DNA of 64,000 nt from Leisingera caerulea DSM 24564 (GTDB taxonomy: Bacteria > Pseudomonadota > Alphaproteobacteria > Rhodobacterales > Rhodobacteraceae): contig NZ_KI421513.1 of assembly GCF_000473325.1 (NCBI RefSeq), positions 2,241,217 to 2,305,216 on the forward strand, given 5' to 3'. Under the pieces are notes generated by a model. That model was not told where the DNA came from, searched no databases, and worked only from the letters and a program-made list of their open reading frames with translations. The first letter of the stretch is position 1, and the number at the start of each line of letters is the position of its first letter. The translations under genes and the position numbers were made by a program. Below are positions 53,876 through 63,561 of the stretch, in pieces.

Positions 53876-56083
53876 ATGGGCAGCAGCATGAGCGGGCAGG
53901 AGTTCTTTCAGGCAGGCGAACGGGTTGGGGTTCTGACCACGCAACCCCTTGACCGGCTTCTGGATTACCGCGCGCCGGAGGGCGGCTGCTATCTGGGCGC
54001 CTATGTCGAGGTGCCCTTGGGCCCGCGCAAGGTGCTGGGCGTGGTCTGGGGGCCGGGTGCGGGCGATTTCGATTCGGCCAAGCTGCGCGCAGTGATCCGG
54101 GTGCTGGATGTGGCCCCGATGCGCAGCGAGATGCGCCAGTTTCTGGGCAAGGCTGCCGACTACACCCTGACTCCACTGCCCGCGATGCTGCGGCTGGCCA
54201 CCCGCGCGCCGGGCCTCAGCGATCCGCCCTCGATGCGCAAGATCCTGCGCCGGGGCGAGGGGGTGCCCGACCGGATGACCGAGGCCCGCACCCGCGTGCT
54301 GGAGGTGCTGGAGGACTACGGCGGCCTTGCCTTCACGCCCAGGGAACTGGCCGATATGGCAGACGTCACGCCTTCGGTGGTGAAGGGGCTGGTCAAGCAG
54401 GGCGCTCTGCGCGAGGAGGAAGCACCGCGCGATACACCCTATCCGCATCTGGATCCGGAACTGCCCTCCAAGCAATTGACAGATGACCAGGCCGCGGCAG
54501 CGTCGGTTCTGGCAGAGGCGGTGCACAGCGGCCGGTACGGCACGACCCTGCTGAAGGGGGTCACCGGCTCCGGCAAGACCGAGGTCTACCTGGAGGCCGT
54601 CGCCGCCGCCCTGCGCGCCGGGCGGCAGGCGTTGGTGCTGCTGCCGGAAATCGCCCTGACCGCCGAATTCCTGACCCGTGTGGAGGCGCGGTTTGGCGCC
54701 AAACCGGCCGAATGGCATTCCGGCGCCACCATGACAGAGCGCCGCCGGGTTTGGAAAATGGTCGGGCAGGGGGCGGCGCAGCTGGTGATCGGCGCCCGCT
54801 CGGCGCTGTTCCTGCCGTTCCGCGACCTCGGACTGATTATTGTCGATGAAGAGCACGACACCTCCTACAAGCAGGAGGACGGGGTTCTTTACAACGCCCG
54901 CGACATGGCGGTGCTGCGCGCGGCGATGTGCTCGGCGCAGGTGGTTCTCGCGTCCGCGACGCCCAGCTTGGAAACCTGGGCCAATGCGGAGGCGGGCAAG
55001 TACAAGCGGCTGAACCTCACCTCCCGCTTCGGCGCCTCTGTGCTGCCGGAGATGCGGGCGGTGGACATGCGGTCAGAGGACCTGCTGCCCTCCACCTGGA
55101 TCTCGCCGACCCTGAAACAGGCGATGAAACTCAGGATGGAGCGGGGCGAGCAATCGCTCCTGTTCCTGAACCGCCGCGGCTTTGCCCCGGTCACCGTCTG
55201 CCGCGCCTGCGGCGCGCAGGTGGCCTGCGACCATTGCGACGCGCGGATGGTCGAGCACCGGTTCATGAAGCGGCTGATGTGCCACCAGTGCGGCGAGACC
55301 AAGCCGGTGCCCGACGCCTGCCCGTCCTGCGAGGTGGAGGGCAAGATGGCCCCGGTCGGCCCCGGTATCGAGCGGCTGGCCGAGGAAGCCACCGCCCTGT
55401 TCCCCGAGGCGCGCATCGCGGTGCTCAGCTCCGACCTGTTCGGCTCCGCCCGCGCGCTGAAGCAGCGGATCGAGGAAATCGCCGCGGGCGAGGCCGACAT
55501 CATCCTTGGCACCCAGCTGGTCGCCAAGGGCCACAACTTCCCGCTTCTGACGCTTGTGGGGGTAATCGACGCTGACCTCGGCCTGCAGGGCTCCGACCTG
55601 CGCGCGGCGGAGCGGACGTTTCAGCTGATGCGCCAGGTGGCGGGCCGGGCAGGGCGCGCCGAACGGCCGGGCGAGGCCTTGATGCAGACCTTCCAGCCCG
55701 AACACCCGGTGATCCGGGCAATTCTGTCCGGCGATGAGGAAAGCTTCTGGAAAGCCGAAGCCGCCGAACGCCAGGCCGCCGGTGTCCCGCCTTACGGACG
55801 GATGGCCGGGATCATCCTGTCCGGGCCGGATCTGGCGGCAGTCTTCGACCTCGGCAATGCCATGGCCCGCAATGACGGCCCCTTGCGCCAGATCGGCGCC
55901 CAGCTGTTTGGCCCGGCGCCTGCTCCCATCGCCCGCGTCCGCGGCCGTCACCGGGTGCGGCTATTGGTCAAGGCCCCCAAGGGCGTGCCGCTGCAAGACG
56001 CCATCGCCCGCTGGATTGCGCCGCTGCGGCTGAAGGGCGATTTGCGGCTGAGTGTTGATATTGATCCGCAGAGTTTCTTCTGA
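53876..56083 (+). CDS. priA: primosomal replication helicase PriA
   Basis: 735 residues from ATG 53876; the ATG at 53888 is equally plausible and nearer the family start. Restarts stalled forks by loading the replisome. DNA-binding N-terminus (VGVLTTQPLDRLLDY), Walker A GVTGSGKTEVY, Walker B/DEEH in IIVDEEHDTSYKQEDG, and an eight-Cys zinc region (CRACG, CDHC, CHQCG, CPSC). C-terminal helicase motifs (QLVAKGHNFPLLTLVG, QVAGRAGR). Confidence 0.95.
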   Translation: MGSSMSGQEFFQAGERVGVLTTQPLDRLLDYRAPEGGCYLGAYVEVPLGPRKVLGVVWGPGAGDFDSAKLRAVIRVLDVAPMRSEMRQFLGKAADYTLTPLPAMLRLATRAPGLSDPPSMRKILRRGEGVPDRMTEARTRVLEVLEDYGGLAFTPRELADMADVTPSVVKGLVKQGALREEEAPRDTPYPHLDPELPSKQLTDDQAAAASVLAEAVHSGRYGTTLLKGVTGSGKTEVYLEAVAAALRAGRQALVLLPEIALTAEFLTRVEARFGAKPAEWHSGATMTERRRVWKMVGQGAAQLVIGARSALFLPFRDLGLIIVDEEHDTSYKQEDGVLYNARDMAVLRAAMCSAQVVLASATPSLETWANAEAGKYKRLNLTSRFGASVLPEMRAVDMRSEDLLPSTWISPTLKQAMKLRMERGEQSLLFLNRRGFAPVTVCRACGAQVACDHCDARMVEHRFMKRLMCHQCGETKPVPDACPSCEVEGKMAPVGPGIERLAEEATALFPEARIAVLSSDLFGSARALKQRIEEIAAGEADIILGTQLVAKGHNFPLLTLVGVIDADLGLQGSDLRAAERTFQLMRQVAGRAGRAERPGEALMQTFQPEHPVIRAILSGDEESFWKAEAAERQAAGVPPYGRMAGIILSGPDLAAVFDLGNAMARNDGPLRQIGAQLFGPAPAPIARVRGRHRVRLLVKAPKGVPLQDAIARWIAPLRLKGDLRLSVDIDPQSFF

Positions 56084-56126
56084 GCGCAGAACAAAAGGGG
56101 CTCTGCCCCCGGCCCTCGCGGGCCTC

Positions 56127-56210
56127 CCCCGGGATATTTGGGGCCAGATGAAGTGCGGCCCCTTTATTCATCTGGCTGAAAAAATCCCGGAGCGCGAGGC
56201 AGCGCCTCGC
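56127..56210. repeat. intergenic hairpin repeat, copy B (inverted)
   Basis: Reads CCCCGGGATATTTGG, GGCCAGATGAA, a 14-bp spacer, TTCATCTGGCTG with an A-run and TCCCGG, then GCGAGGC, AGC, GCCTCGC. On the opposite strand this matches copy A at 17382-17466 closely. It lies between convergent priA and the YeeE/YedE gene. Confidence 0.75.
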
Positions 56211-56223
56211 ATGAGGCCCTGCA

Positions 56224-57285
56224 TCAAACCGCTGCGGCTTCGGCTGGCGTGCGGAACAGGATGCTTGTGGCGACGGCTCCAATCCACATGAAGAACAGCG
56301 CAGTCCAGGCCGTACCCGCGAAGATCGAGCCGCCGGTGACGCCGGCGCCGATGGCGCAGCCGCCGGCCAGCATGCCGCCGAACCCCATCAGCGCGGCGCC
56401 GGTCATCGCCTTGCGCATGGTGGCGGTGTCGTCAAAGGCCTGCAGCTTCATCTCCCCGGCCAGCGCCGCGGCCAGCATCGCGCCGATGAACACGCCGGGC
56501 ACCAGGCCGATATCGAATTCCAGCACCGCGCCCCGGTCCAGGAAAAACATCAGCGTATGGGCGGAGGGTCCGGTGAAGGTCGCGCTTTCGATCTGCACCG
56601 GGTCAAAGGCCACCTGGCTCAGCGCGTAGGTCAGCACCCAGCCGAGCGCGACGGCGAAACCGACGCCGGAGGCAAAAATCAGCCGGGCCGCGCCGATCCG
56701 GTTGCGGCGCGCCAGCCCCAGGGCCAGCGCTGCTGTGGCCAGGCCCAGCCCCAGCCCGCCTGCCTGCGGCAGGCCAAGGGCGGCCAGCAGGTCCAGATTG
56801 CGTCCGCCGTCGGTGATCCACAGCCGCGCGGCCCAGTCCCGCGCCGGCGACAGCAGGCCGGAAAGGCTCATCTGCGCCACCACCGCAAAAATCAGCCCGG
56901 ACACCACCGAGCGCAGGTTGCCGGTTGCCGCCAGCACCAGAAGCCGCCCCGAGCAACCGCGCGCCAGCACCATGCCGCAGCCGAACATCAGCCCGCCGAG
57001 GATGGCTCCGGACCAGCTGCCCGGCACTGCCATCATCCGGGCGTCGGCGCTTTCCATCAGCCCCAGCAGCTGCGCCGCCTGCACCCAGACTACCGCGGTG
57101 GAGAACGTCAGGAGCCAGACCGCCACCTTGTCCCCCAGCCGCCCGCCGGCGAACTCCACAGTCGCCGCCCGCAGGCAGAACCGCGACCTCTGGGCCGCAA
57201 CGCCAAAGACGATGCCCGTCGCCAGACCCAGCAGCGCCGCCGCGGGCGCTTCGCCGATACGCTCAACCAGGGGAACCAGATCCAT
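56224..57285 (-). CDS. YeeE/YedE-family transporter (thiosulphate/sulphur type)
   Basis: 353 residues from the ATG at 57285, with GGAGG six bases before it; a GTG one codon upstream is less likely. Nine or more transmembrane segments. Conserved cysteines of the TsuA-like group are present: SRFCLRAA, GCGMVLARGCSGR and AGGCAIGAGVTGG, the latter two in repeated halves. Expected to import thiosulphate or another reduced sulphur compound. No partner such as a TusA protein is seen next to it. Confidence 0.88.
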   Translation of the reverse strand: MDLVPLVERIGEAPAAALLGLATGIVFGVAAQRSRFCLRAATVEFAGGRLGDKVAVWLLTFSTAVVWVQAAQLLGLMESADARMMAVPGSWSGAILGGLMFGCGMVLARGCSGRLLVLAATGNLRSVVSGLIFAVVAQMSLSGLLSPARDWAARLWITDGGRNLDLLAALGLPQAGGLGLGLATAALALGLARRNRIGAARLIFASGVGFAVALGWVLTYALSQVAFDPVQIESATFTGPSAHTLMFFLDRGAVLEFDIGLVPGVFIGAMLAAALAGEMKLQAFDDTATMRKAMTGAALMGFGGMLAGGCAIGAGVTGGSIFAGTAWTALFFMWIGAVATSILFRTPAEAAAV

Positions 57286-57449
57286 CACTCACCTCCAAAT
57301 TCACATGTTTGCATATGTGGTCCGGCAGGCGGACGCTTTGATGCAGATCAGGGAAGGGGGCGGTATGCTTCTGCGCGCTGGTGCAAAGGTTGATGTGCAG
57401 CCGCCTGTTGCCTCTCGCCAAACCGGGCGCAGAGGCGTACATCCTGTGC

Positions 57450-58685
57450 ATGTTCAAACCGATGCCCCTGCACGAGGCGCAAGGCCTCCCGTTCTGGCGC
57501 CGCCCTGTGACGCTTTTGTTCCTGATGGCGCTGGCGATGCCGATTGCCTTCAATGCCTGGAACGCGCTGCTCAACAACTTCGTGATCGAGGCGGCGCAGT
57601 TCGACGGGGCCGACATCGGCCTGCTGCACACGGTGCGGGAGATTCCCGGCTTTCTGGCGGTGGGCGTGATCGCCGTCATCCTGTTCGTCCGCGAGCAGGT
57701 GCTGGGGATGATTTCGCTGGTGCTGCTGGGGGCGGCGACGGCCGTCACGGCCTGGTTCCCGTCGCTGGGCGGCCTGCTGATGGTGACGCTGCTGAGTTCG
57801 ATCGGCTTTCACTATTATGAGACGGTAAACCAGTCGCTGCAGCTGCAATGGCTGTCCAAGGAGAAGGCGCCTCAGACCCTTGGCTGGCTGGTGGCAGCAG
57901 GCTCCGCCGCGACGCTGGTGGTTTACGGGCTGATCGTGCTGACCTGGGAACGGTTTGATCTGGCGTACAACACTGTCTTTCTGGCCGCAGGCGGGGCTAC
58001 GGTTCTGATCGCGCTGTTTGCGCTCTTTGCCTATCCGCAGTTCGACGCGCCGCATCCGCAAACCAAGAAGCTGATCCTGCGCAAGCGCTACTGGCTGTAT
58101 TACGCGCTGCAGTTCATGGCGGGCGCCCGGCGGCAGATCTTTGTGGTGTTCGCGGGCTTCATGATGGTGGAGAAATTCGGCTTCCAGGTGCATGAGCTGA
58201 CCGGGCTTTACCTGATCAACCTGGTGATCAACATGACCGCGGCGCCGATGCTGGGCAAGGCTGTGGCAATGTTCGGCGAGCGGCGCACGCTGATCTTTGA
58301 ATACGCCGGTCTGGCCACAGTCTTTGCCGCCTACGGCGGGATCTACTGGTTTGGCTGGGGCGTGGTGGTTGCTGCGGTTCTGTACGTGGTGGACCATGTG
58401 CTGTTTGCCCTGGCGCTGGCGCTCAAGACCTATTTTCAGAAGATTGCCGATCCGGGCGACATTGCCCCCACCGCTGCTGTGGCCTTTACCATCAACCATA
58501 TTGCTGCGGTGTTCCTGCCGGTGCTGCTGGGGCTTCTGTGGGTCTATTCGCCGGGCATGGTGTTTGCCCTGGCGGCGGGCATGGCGCTGGTCTCGCTGTC
58601 CCTGTCGCTGCTGATTCCGCGCCATCCGGAGCCCGGCAATGAGACCATTTTCAGCAAATACGCCCGCCCCGCGCCGGCTGAGTGA
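57450..58685 (+). CDS. MFS transporter
   Basis: 411 residues from the ATG at 57450; the open frame upstream has no hydrophobic start. Twelve transmembrane segments in two halves around a hydrophilic linker (YPQFDAPHPQTKKLILRKRYW) near 200. The usual MFS loop motif RxGRR is not well kept; GERRTLIFEY in the second half is the nearest. Substrate unknown. Divergent from the YeeE/YedE gene. Confidence 0.82.
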   Translation: MFKPMPLHEAQGLPFWRRPVTLLFLMALAMPIAFNAWNALLNNFVIEAAQFDGADIGLLHTVREIPGFLAVGVIAVILFVREQVLGMISLVLLGAATAVTAWFPSLGGLLMVTLLSSIGFHYYETVNQSLQLQWLSKEKAPQTLGWLVAAGSAATLVVYGLIVLTWERFDLAYNTVFLAAGGATVLIALFALFAYPQFDAPHPQTKKLILRKRYWLYYALQFMAGARRQIFVVFAGFMMVEKFGFQVHELTGLYLINLVINMTAAPMLGKAVAMFGERRTLIFEYAGLATVFAAYGGIYWFGWGVVVAAVLYVVDHVLFALALALKTYFQKIADPGDIAPTAAVAFTINHIAAVFLPVLLGLLWVYSPGMVFALAAGMALVSLSLSLLIPRHPEPGNETIFSKYARPAPAE

Positions 58686-58822
58686 CGCGTCAGTCCTGTG
58701 GCGCCCGCTGCGCCGCGCGAACTGCGACCGGGGGCGCTGGCTGGCCTGCAGCCAGGCGGGGGACGCTTGACGCGGGGCGCGCGGCGGCCTAGGCGCTTGC
58801 CAACAGTTTCAGGAGCGACGCC

Positions 58823-59695
58823 ATGACCACCTTCACCGCCCTCACCACGCTCACCGGAAAAGCCCAGGCCGAAGCGCTGGGCGAAGCCATGGAGCGGTTG
58901 AACCCGGAACCCACCGGTGTCGGCGTGTTTGAGATGGAAGACGGCTCCGGCCTGTGGGAGGTCGGCGGCTATTTCACCGAGAGCCCGGATGAGGCAGGCC
59001 TCGCCCTGCTGGCCGCAATGCACGAGGCCAAACCCTTTGTCGTCTCTGAGGTGCCGGAAACCGACTGGGTCGCACATGTGCGCCGCGAGCTGGCGCCGGT
59101 CGAGGCGGGCCGTTTCTTCGTTTACGGCAGCCACGACGCGGATAAGCTGCCCGAAGGCCGCATTCCGCTGCTGATCGAGGCCGCGATGGCGTTCGGCACC
59201 GGCCACCACGGCACCACCCTGGGCTGCCTCAAGGCGCTGGATCATCTGCTGGACCAGGGGTTTCGTGGCGAAAAGGTGGCGGATATCGGCTGCGGCACCG
59301 CGGTGCTGGCAATGGCCGCCGCACGGGTCTGGGACGGCACCATTCTGGCCAGCGACATTGACGAGGTGGCGGTGGACGTCGCCGAGGCCAATCTGAAGGC
59401 CAACGGCATGGAGGGCGCGGTCACCTGTCTGGAAGCGGCCGGTTTCGATCACCCGGATCTGCAGGCGCAGGCGCCCTATGACCTCATCTTCGCCAATATT
59501 CTGAAGGGGCCGCTGGTGGCATTGGCTCCCGATCTGGCGGCGAATCTGCGCCCCTGCGGCTATGCGATTCTCTCCGGGATCCTGAACGAACAGGCCGATG
59601 ATGTGGTCGCGGTTTATGCTCAGAACGGCATCAATCTGGACCAACGGGACGAAATTGGTGAATGGACAACGTTACTTCTGCGTAAAGCGGGCTGA
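58823..59695 (+). CDS. prmA: ribosomal protein L11 methyltransferase
   Basis: 290 residues. Trimethylates L11 using S-adenosylmethionine. SAM-binding VADIGCGTAVLAMAAARV, FGTGHHGTTLGCLKAL upstream, and FANILKGPLVALAPDLAANL (the NxPY-like NILxxPL motif) are typical PrmA landmarks. The N-terminal targeting domain is present. Confidence 0.93.
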   Translation: MTTFTALTTLTGKAQAEALGEAMERLNPEPTGVGVFEMEDGSGLWEVGGYFTESPDEAGLALLAAMHEAKPFVVSEVPETDWVAHVRRELAPVEAGRFFVYGSHDADKLPEGRIPLLIEAAMAFGTGHHGTTLGCLKALDHLLDQGFRGEKVADIGCGTAVLAMAAARVWDGTILASDIDEVAVDVAEANLKANGMEGAVTCLEAAGFDHPDLQAQAPYDLIFANILKGPLVALAPDLAANLRPCGYAILSGILNEQADDVVAVYAQNGINLDQRDEIGEWTTLLLRKAG

Positions 59696-59798
59696 TTGAC
59701 TTAAGTTTGCGGCGAATTTGAATGGTTTGCCGCATTTTCGCCTCATTTCGAGCCAAGAATAAGCCATCCGCTGGTGGGGGCCAGTTCGGAGGCTCGTA

Positions 59799-60143
59799 AT
59801 GGGCGAACATCGTGATCAGTTCCAGGCGCGTTTGAAGCAGATCAACCGCAAGCATGAAGCCTTGTCTGGGGGCTATTCGGCAAGGCTGCGGGCGGATGGC
59901 CTGCTGGTGGTGAACCCGCGCCGGGTGCAATCCCGGATTTCCGCACGCACGCTGATTTTCTTCACCGCGGCGTTCCTGCTGTTCAAGGGCTTCCTGATGG
60001 CAGCCCTGGGCTTTGGCAGCTATGACGAGAGGGTGCGGCGGCTTGCGGACGGCAGCGGCCTGGAACGTGCAGGTGCCTTCATCATGCAGGCCGACCCGGT
60101 ATCCGTCTTTTTTGCACAAAAGATCGGCCCCGTGCTGCGCTGA
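59799..60143 (+). CDS. small single-pass membrane protein
   Basis: 114 residues. A hydrophilic basic N-terminus (FQARLKQINRKHEAL) and the segment VVNPRRVQSRI lead to one or two membrane helices (TLIFFTAAFLLFKGFLMAALGF), followed by a helical C-terminus ending FFAQKIGPVLR. No family recognised. Followed by a good intrinsic terminator. Confidence 0.65.
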   Translation: MGEHRDQFQARLKQINRKHEALSGGYSARLRADGLLVVNPRRVQSRISARTLIFFTAAFLLFKGFLMAALGFGSYDERVRRLADGSGLERAGAFIMQADPVSVFFAQKIGPVLR

Positions 60144-60172
60144 CGGTGCAGTCAGCGGTTTGGCCGCAGAGA

Positions 60173-60205
60173 GGCCGCCGGCAGGGGGGGGCTGGCGGCC
60201 TTTTT
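60173..60205 (+). terminator. intrinsic terminator
   Basis: GGCCGCCGGC and GCTGGCGGCC pair with one mismatch across a G-rich loop and are followed by TTTTT. It starts 30 bases after the preceding stop. Confidence 0.75.
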
Positions 60206-60247
60206 CCGTTCTTGCCTGATCAAGCGGGATCTTGCGGGGCAGGCAAC

Positions 60248-60284
60248 AAAAAACGCCGCGGCCTTTTCAGGTCCGCGGCGTTTC
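60248..60284 (-). terminator. intrinsic terminator of the DUF1127 gene
   Basis: On the minus strand AAACGCCGCGG and CCGCGGCGTTT form an 11-bp stem followed by further T residues (TTTGTTG). Lies 43 bases past the DUF1127 stop. Confidence 0.85.
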
Positions 60285-60326
60285 CCTATTCGCCCCGAGG
60301 GAGGAGGCAGGGCTGAAAAAGGGGTC

Positions 60327-60545
60327 TCAGAAGACGGATTTTCCGCTGGCGACGCTTTCGATGTCGCCGCGGCACATGCCGATGTCGGCCAGTTCGCGGT
60401 CGGACAGGCCGGACAGCGCATTGCGGGTCGCGCGGGCGTCGTTCCAGGCGGCGAATGCGCCGGCAGCGCTGGCTACCAGATCGCCGATGCGGCCAAACAG
60501 GCCGGTGGAACCATAGGTGGTACGGGTGGTGTCAAAAGCGGCCAT
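60327..60545 (-). CDS. DUF1127-family protein
   Basis: 72 residues from the ATG at 60545, with GAGG upstream. The DUF1127 core is at the C-terminus (WNDARATRNALSGLSDRELADIGMCRGDIESV). These small, Arg-rich proteins are common in Rhodobacterales and are linked to phosphate and RNA metabolism in Agrobacterium. A long antisense-like extension upstream of the start is not translated. Confidence 0.9.
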   Translation of the reverse strand: MAAFDTTRTTYGSTGLFGRIGDLVASAAGAFAAWNDARATRNALSGLSDRELADIGMCRGDIESVASGKSVF

Positions 60546-60872
60546 ATCCTTGTCCTCTGATCTGGTGTTGGCTGTCTTCGCGTTGTTGCGATGGCGGGCA
60601 TCTAGTGGGGAACATTCAGTGCGGCAAGGCCCGAATTTGCATGTGTCGTATGCAGTTTGCGCATAGCTTAAAGCCTTATAAACAAGGGCTTTCCTTCCGG
60701 TCGGCGAAATCGTCGGAAAATGTCGTTCCCGCCTCTGCAGAGGGTCGGTTTCAGACCTCGGCGGCGCCGCTTTGCAGCATTCGGATGAGGGAAAGCAATT
60801 GGACATGTTCGCGTTTTGTGCTAGCCGTTGGAAAAATAATTTTCGGACAAGCAGGCAGGGGCCGGGCACATC
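60546..60872. other. 327-bp divergent intergenic region
   Basis: Holds the promoters of the DUF1127 gene and of ruvC. It contains a short inverted repeat AAAGCCTT / AAGGGCTTT near 60670-60693 and low-GC stretches around 60825-60850. No gene or RNA seen. Confidence 0.5.
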
Positions 60873-61370
60873 ATGCGGATTTTGGGAATTGATCCGGGGT
60901 TGCGGAACCTCGGATGGGGCGTGATCGAATCGCGCGGCACCAGGCTGAGCCATGTTGCCAATGGCGTCTGCACCTCCGACGGCGATGACCTGGGCGAGCG
61001 GCTGCTGTCGCTGCACAACCAGGTCACCGAGATCATAGAGGCTTTTGCCCCCGACCAGGCGGCGATCGAACAGACCTTCGTGAACAAGGACGGCGCGGGC
61101 ACTCTGAAACTGGGCCAGGCGCGCGGCGTGGCGCTGCTGACGCTGGCCAAGGCGGGGCTGCCGGTAGGCGAATACGCCCCCAACCGGGTCAAGAAAACAG
61201 TGGTGGGCGTAGGCCATGCCGAGAAGGAACAGGTCATGCATATGGTCAAGCTGCAGCTGCCGGGCTGCCTGCCCAAAAACGCCGATGCGGCGGATGCGCT
61301 GGCGATTGCCATCTGCCACGCCTATTACAGGGGCACGCAGCAGCGCCAGCTGAAGGAGAAACGCGCATGA
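60873..61370 (+). CDS. ruvC: Holliday junction endonuclease RuvC
   Basis: 165 residues. Cuts Holliday junctions processed by RuvAB. RNase H-like catalytic acids: Asp7 (GIDPG), Glu66 (IEQTF), Asp138 and Asp141 (DAADAL). Normal length. First of ruvC-ruvA-ruvB, 13 bp before ruvA. Confidence 0.96.
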   Translation: MRILGIDPGLRNLGWGVIESRGTRLSHVANGVCTSDGDDLGERLLSLHNQVTEIIEAFAPDQAAIEQTFVNKDGAGTLKLGQARGVALLTLAKAGLPVGEYAPNRVKKTVVGVGHAEKEQVMHMVKLQLPGCLPKNADAADALAIAICHAYYRGTQQRQLKEKRA

Positions 61371-61383
61371 CGGGCAGGCAGGC

Positions 61384-62073
61384 ATGATTGGCAAGCTGAC
61401 AGGGCGGCTCGACTACCGGGCGCAGGATCACGTGCTGATCGACGTGCGCGGCGTCGGCTATATCGTCTATTGCTCCGACCGCACCATGGCGGCGCTGCCG
61501 GGCACGGGGGAGGCTATCGCGCTTTATACCGACATGGTGGTGCGCGAGGATCTGATGCAGCTTTACGGCTTCACCTCGCTGGTTGAAAAGGAATGGCACC
61601 GCCTGCTGACCTCTGTGCAGGGCGTCGGCGCCAAGGTCTCGCTGGCCATTCTCGGCGCTCTGGGGCCGGACGGGGTGAGCCGCGCGATTGCCCTTGGGGA
61701 CTGGGCATCGGTGAAGGCGGCCAAGGGCGTCGGCCCCAAGACGGCACAGCGTATTGTGCTGGACCTCAAGGACAAGGCGCCAGGCGTGATGGCGATGGGC
61801 GGCACGGTTGTGGATGCGATGGACGGCCCGGGGCTGGAGGTGGTTGACGATGCCGATCCCGGACCTGCCGCCAAACCGGCCCGAAAGGCGCCTCCGAAGA
61901 AACCCTCAGGGGCAGCGGCTGCCTCTGCCGGGGCGCTGTCGGCCTTGGGCAACCTGGGCTATGGTCCCTCGGATGCGGCTGCTGCGGTTGCCGAGGCTGC
62001 GGCGACCTATCCGGACGCGGATGAAGCAGAGTTGATCCGCGCCGCGCTGCGCCTGCTGGCGCCGAAGGGATAA
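61384..62073 (+). CDS. ruvA: Holliday junction-binding protein RuvA
   Basis: 229 residues, slightly long because of a Pro/Ala/Lys-rich linker ([14 protein letters not shown]) before the C-terminal RuvB-binding three-helix domain. N-terminal OB-fold IGKLTGRL start; two helix-hairpin-helix motifs ([13 protein letters not shown] and [16 protein letters not shown]). AGGCAGGC lies before the ATG. Confidence 0.96.
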   Translation: MIGKLTGRLDYRAQDHVLIDVRGVGYIVYCSDRTMAALPGTGEAIALYTDMVVREDLMQLYGFTSLVEKEWHRLLTSVQGVGAKVSLAILGALGPDGVSRAIALGDWASVKAAKGVGPKTAQRIVLDLKDKAPGVMAMGGTVVDAMDGPGLEVVDDADPGPAAKPARKAPPKKPSGAAAASAGALSALGNLGYGPSDAAAAVAEAAATYPDADEAELIRAALRLLAPKG

Positions 62074-62178
62074 GAAAATGCCTGCAAGCATATGCGAGAT
62101 TTTGGATAGGGCGGCGCCCGGCCCGGCCTGTCGGCCGGGCCGATCTGCAGAAAAGTTGAAGCACGCGGAGTACCGCAG

Positions 62179-63210
62179 ATGATTGACGCCGACCCCGCCC
62201 TGCGCCCCGAACCGCTGCCGGAAGACAGCGCTGCGGAAAACGACCGCGCCCTGCGTCCCCAGGGCCTCGGCGAATTCATCGGCCAGGCCGAAGCCCGCGC
62301 CAACCTGCGTGTCTTCATCGAAAGCGCCCGCCGCCGCGGCGAGGCGATGGACCACACACTGTTTCATGGCCCGCCGGGCCTCGGCAAGACCACTCTGGCC
62401 CAGATCGTCGCCCGCGAGCTGGGGGTGAACTTCCGAATGACCTCCGGCCCGGTGCTGGCCAAGGCCGGCGACCTGGCGGCGATCCTGACCAACCTCGAAT
62501 CCCGCGACGTGCTGTTCATTGACGAAATCCACCGTCTGAACCCGGCGGTGGAGGAAGTGCTCTACCCGGCGATGGAGGATTTCGAGCTGGACCTGGTGAT
62601 TGGCGAAGGCCCCGCCGCGCGTACCGTGCGTATCGAGTTGCAGCCCTTCACCCTTGTCGGCGCCACCACCCGCATGGGCCTGCTGACCACGCCGCTGCGC
62701 GACCGGTTCGGTATTCCGACCCGGCTGCAGTTCTACACAATTGATGAGCTGTTTGAGATTGTCAGCCGCAACGCCCGCAAGCTGGGCGCGCCGGCCGATG
62801 ACGCCGGCGCCCGCGAGATCGCGCGGCGCGCCAGGGGCACCCCCAGGATCGCCGGGCGGCTCCTGCGCCGCGTGGTGGACTTCGCGGTTGTCGAGGGCGA
62901 TGGAACCATCACCCGCGAGTTGGCCGATGGCGCGCTGACCCGGCTGGGGGTGGACCAGCTGGGGCTCGACGGGGCCGACCGGCGGTATTTGAAGCTGATC
63001 GCGGAGAATTACGGCGGCGGGCCGGTGGGGATCGAAACGATTTCGGCCGCCCTCAGCGAGAGCCGCGACGCGCTGGAAGAAGTAATCGAGCCATATCTTT
63101 TGCAGCAGGGGCTGATCCAGCGCACCCCGCGCGGCCGGATGCTGGCGCAAAAGGCCTGGACCCATTTGGGAATGGCGCCGCCGCGCAGCCAGAACGACCT
63201 GTTCGGGTAA
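62179..63210 (+). CDS. ruvB: Holliday junction branch-migration ATPase RuvB
   Basis: 343 residues. AAA+ motor. Walker [13 protein letters not shown] and Walker [12 protein letters not shown]; sensor 1 [10 protein letters not shown]; the C-terminal winged helix follows ([17 protein letters not shown]). Between ruvA and ruvB lies a GC hairpin (GCCCGGCC / GGCCGGGC). Confidence 0.97.
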   Translation: MIDADPALRPEPLPEDSAAENDRALRPQGLGEFIGQAEARANLRVFIESARRRGEAMDHTLFHGPPGLGKTTLAQIVARELGVNFRMTSGPVLAKAGDLAAILTNLESRDVLFIDEIHRLNPAVEEVLYPAMEDFELDLVIGEGPAARTVRIELQPFTLVGATTRMGLLTTPLRDRFGIPTRLQFYTIDELFEIVSRNARKLGAPADDAGAREIARRARGTPRIAGRLLRRVVDFAVVEGDGTITRELADGALTRLGVDQLGLDGADRRYLKLIAENYGGGPVGIETISAALSESRDALEEVIEPYLLQQGLIQRTPRGRMLAQKAWTHLGMAPPRSQNDLFG

Positions 63211-63246
63211 AAGCAGCGCGCACCACCATAAGTTGTGTCAGTGATG

Positions 63247-63282
63247 CTGCCCAAATGTTTCGCGCGCGAAACATTTGGGCAG
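63247..63282. promoter_or_regulatory. 36-bp perfect palindrome after ruvB
   Basis: CTGCCCAAATGTTTCGCG followed directly by its reverse complement. Starts 37 bp after the ruvB stop and has no T-run. Either the end of the ruv transcript or a protein-binding site. Confidence 0.6.
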
Positions 63283-63442
63283 GATGACTGACCTATTTGC
63301 GAGGCACCGATTTCTATTCCAGGCAGGCGCTCCCGCCCACCGCCAGCCCATCACAGATGGGCCTGCGCCTGTTGGGCGTGGCGCCGCGCTCACGCGCGGC
63401 GCAGCTGCGCTCAATCCGGGCCTGCGCCGCGTCAGCGGCGCC

Positions 63443-63502
63443 GGGCCCAAGGCTGCTGCCGGCGGCCTGGCGCAGCCAGGAGGCCGGGCAGGCGCGGGAG
63501 CC
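63443..63502. repeat. hairpin-rich intergenic repeat, second family
   Basis: GGCCCAAGGCTGCT, CTGGCGCAGCCAG and GGCGCGGGAGC in the order also found at 38499-38560. Confidence 0.5.
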
Positions 63503-63561
63503 GCCCCCTTGCCGCCGCGCGGCGCAGACGGCATAGACAGGGCAGGACCAAGGAGACGCCC

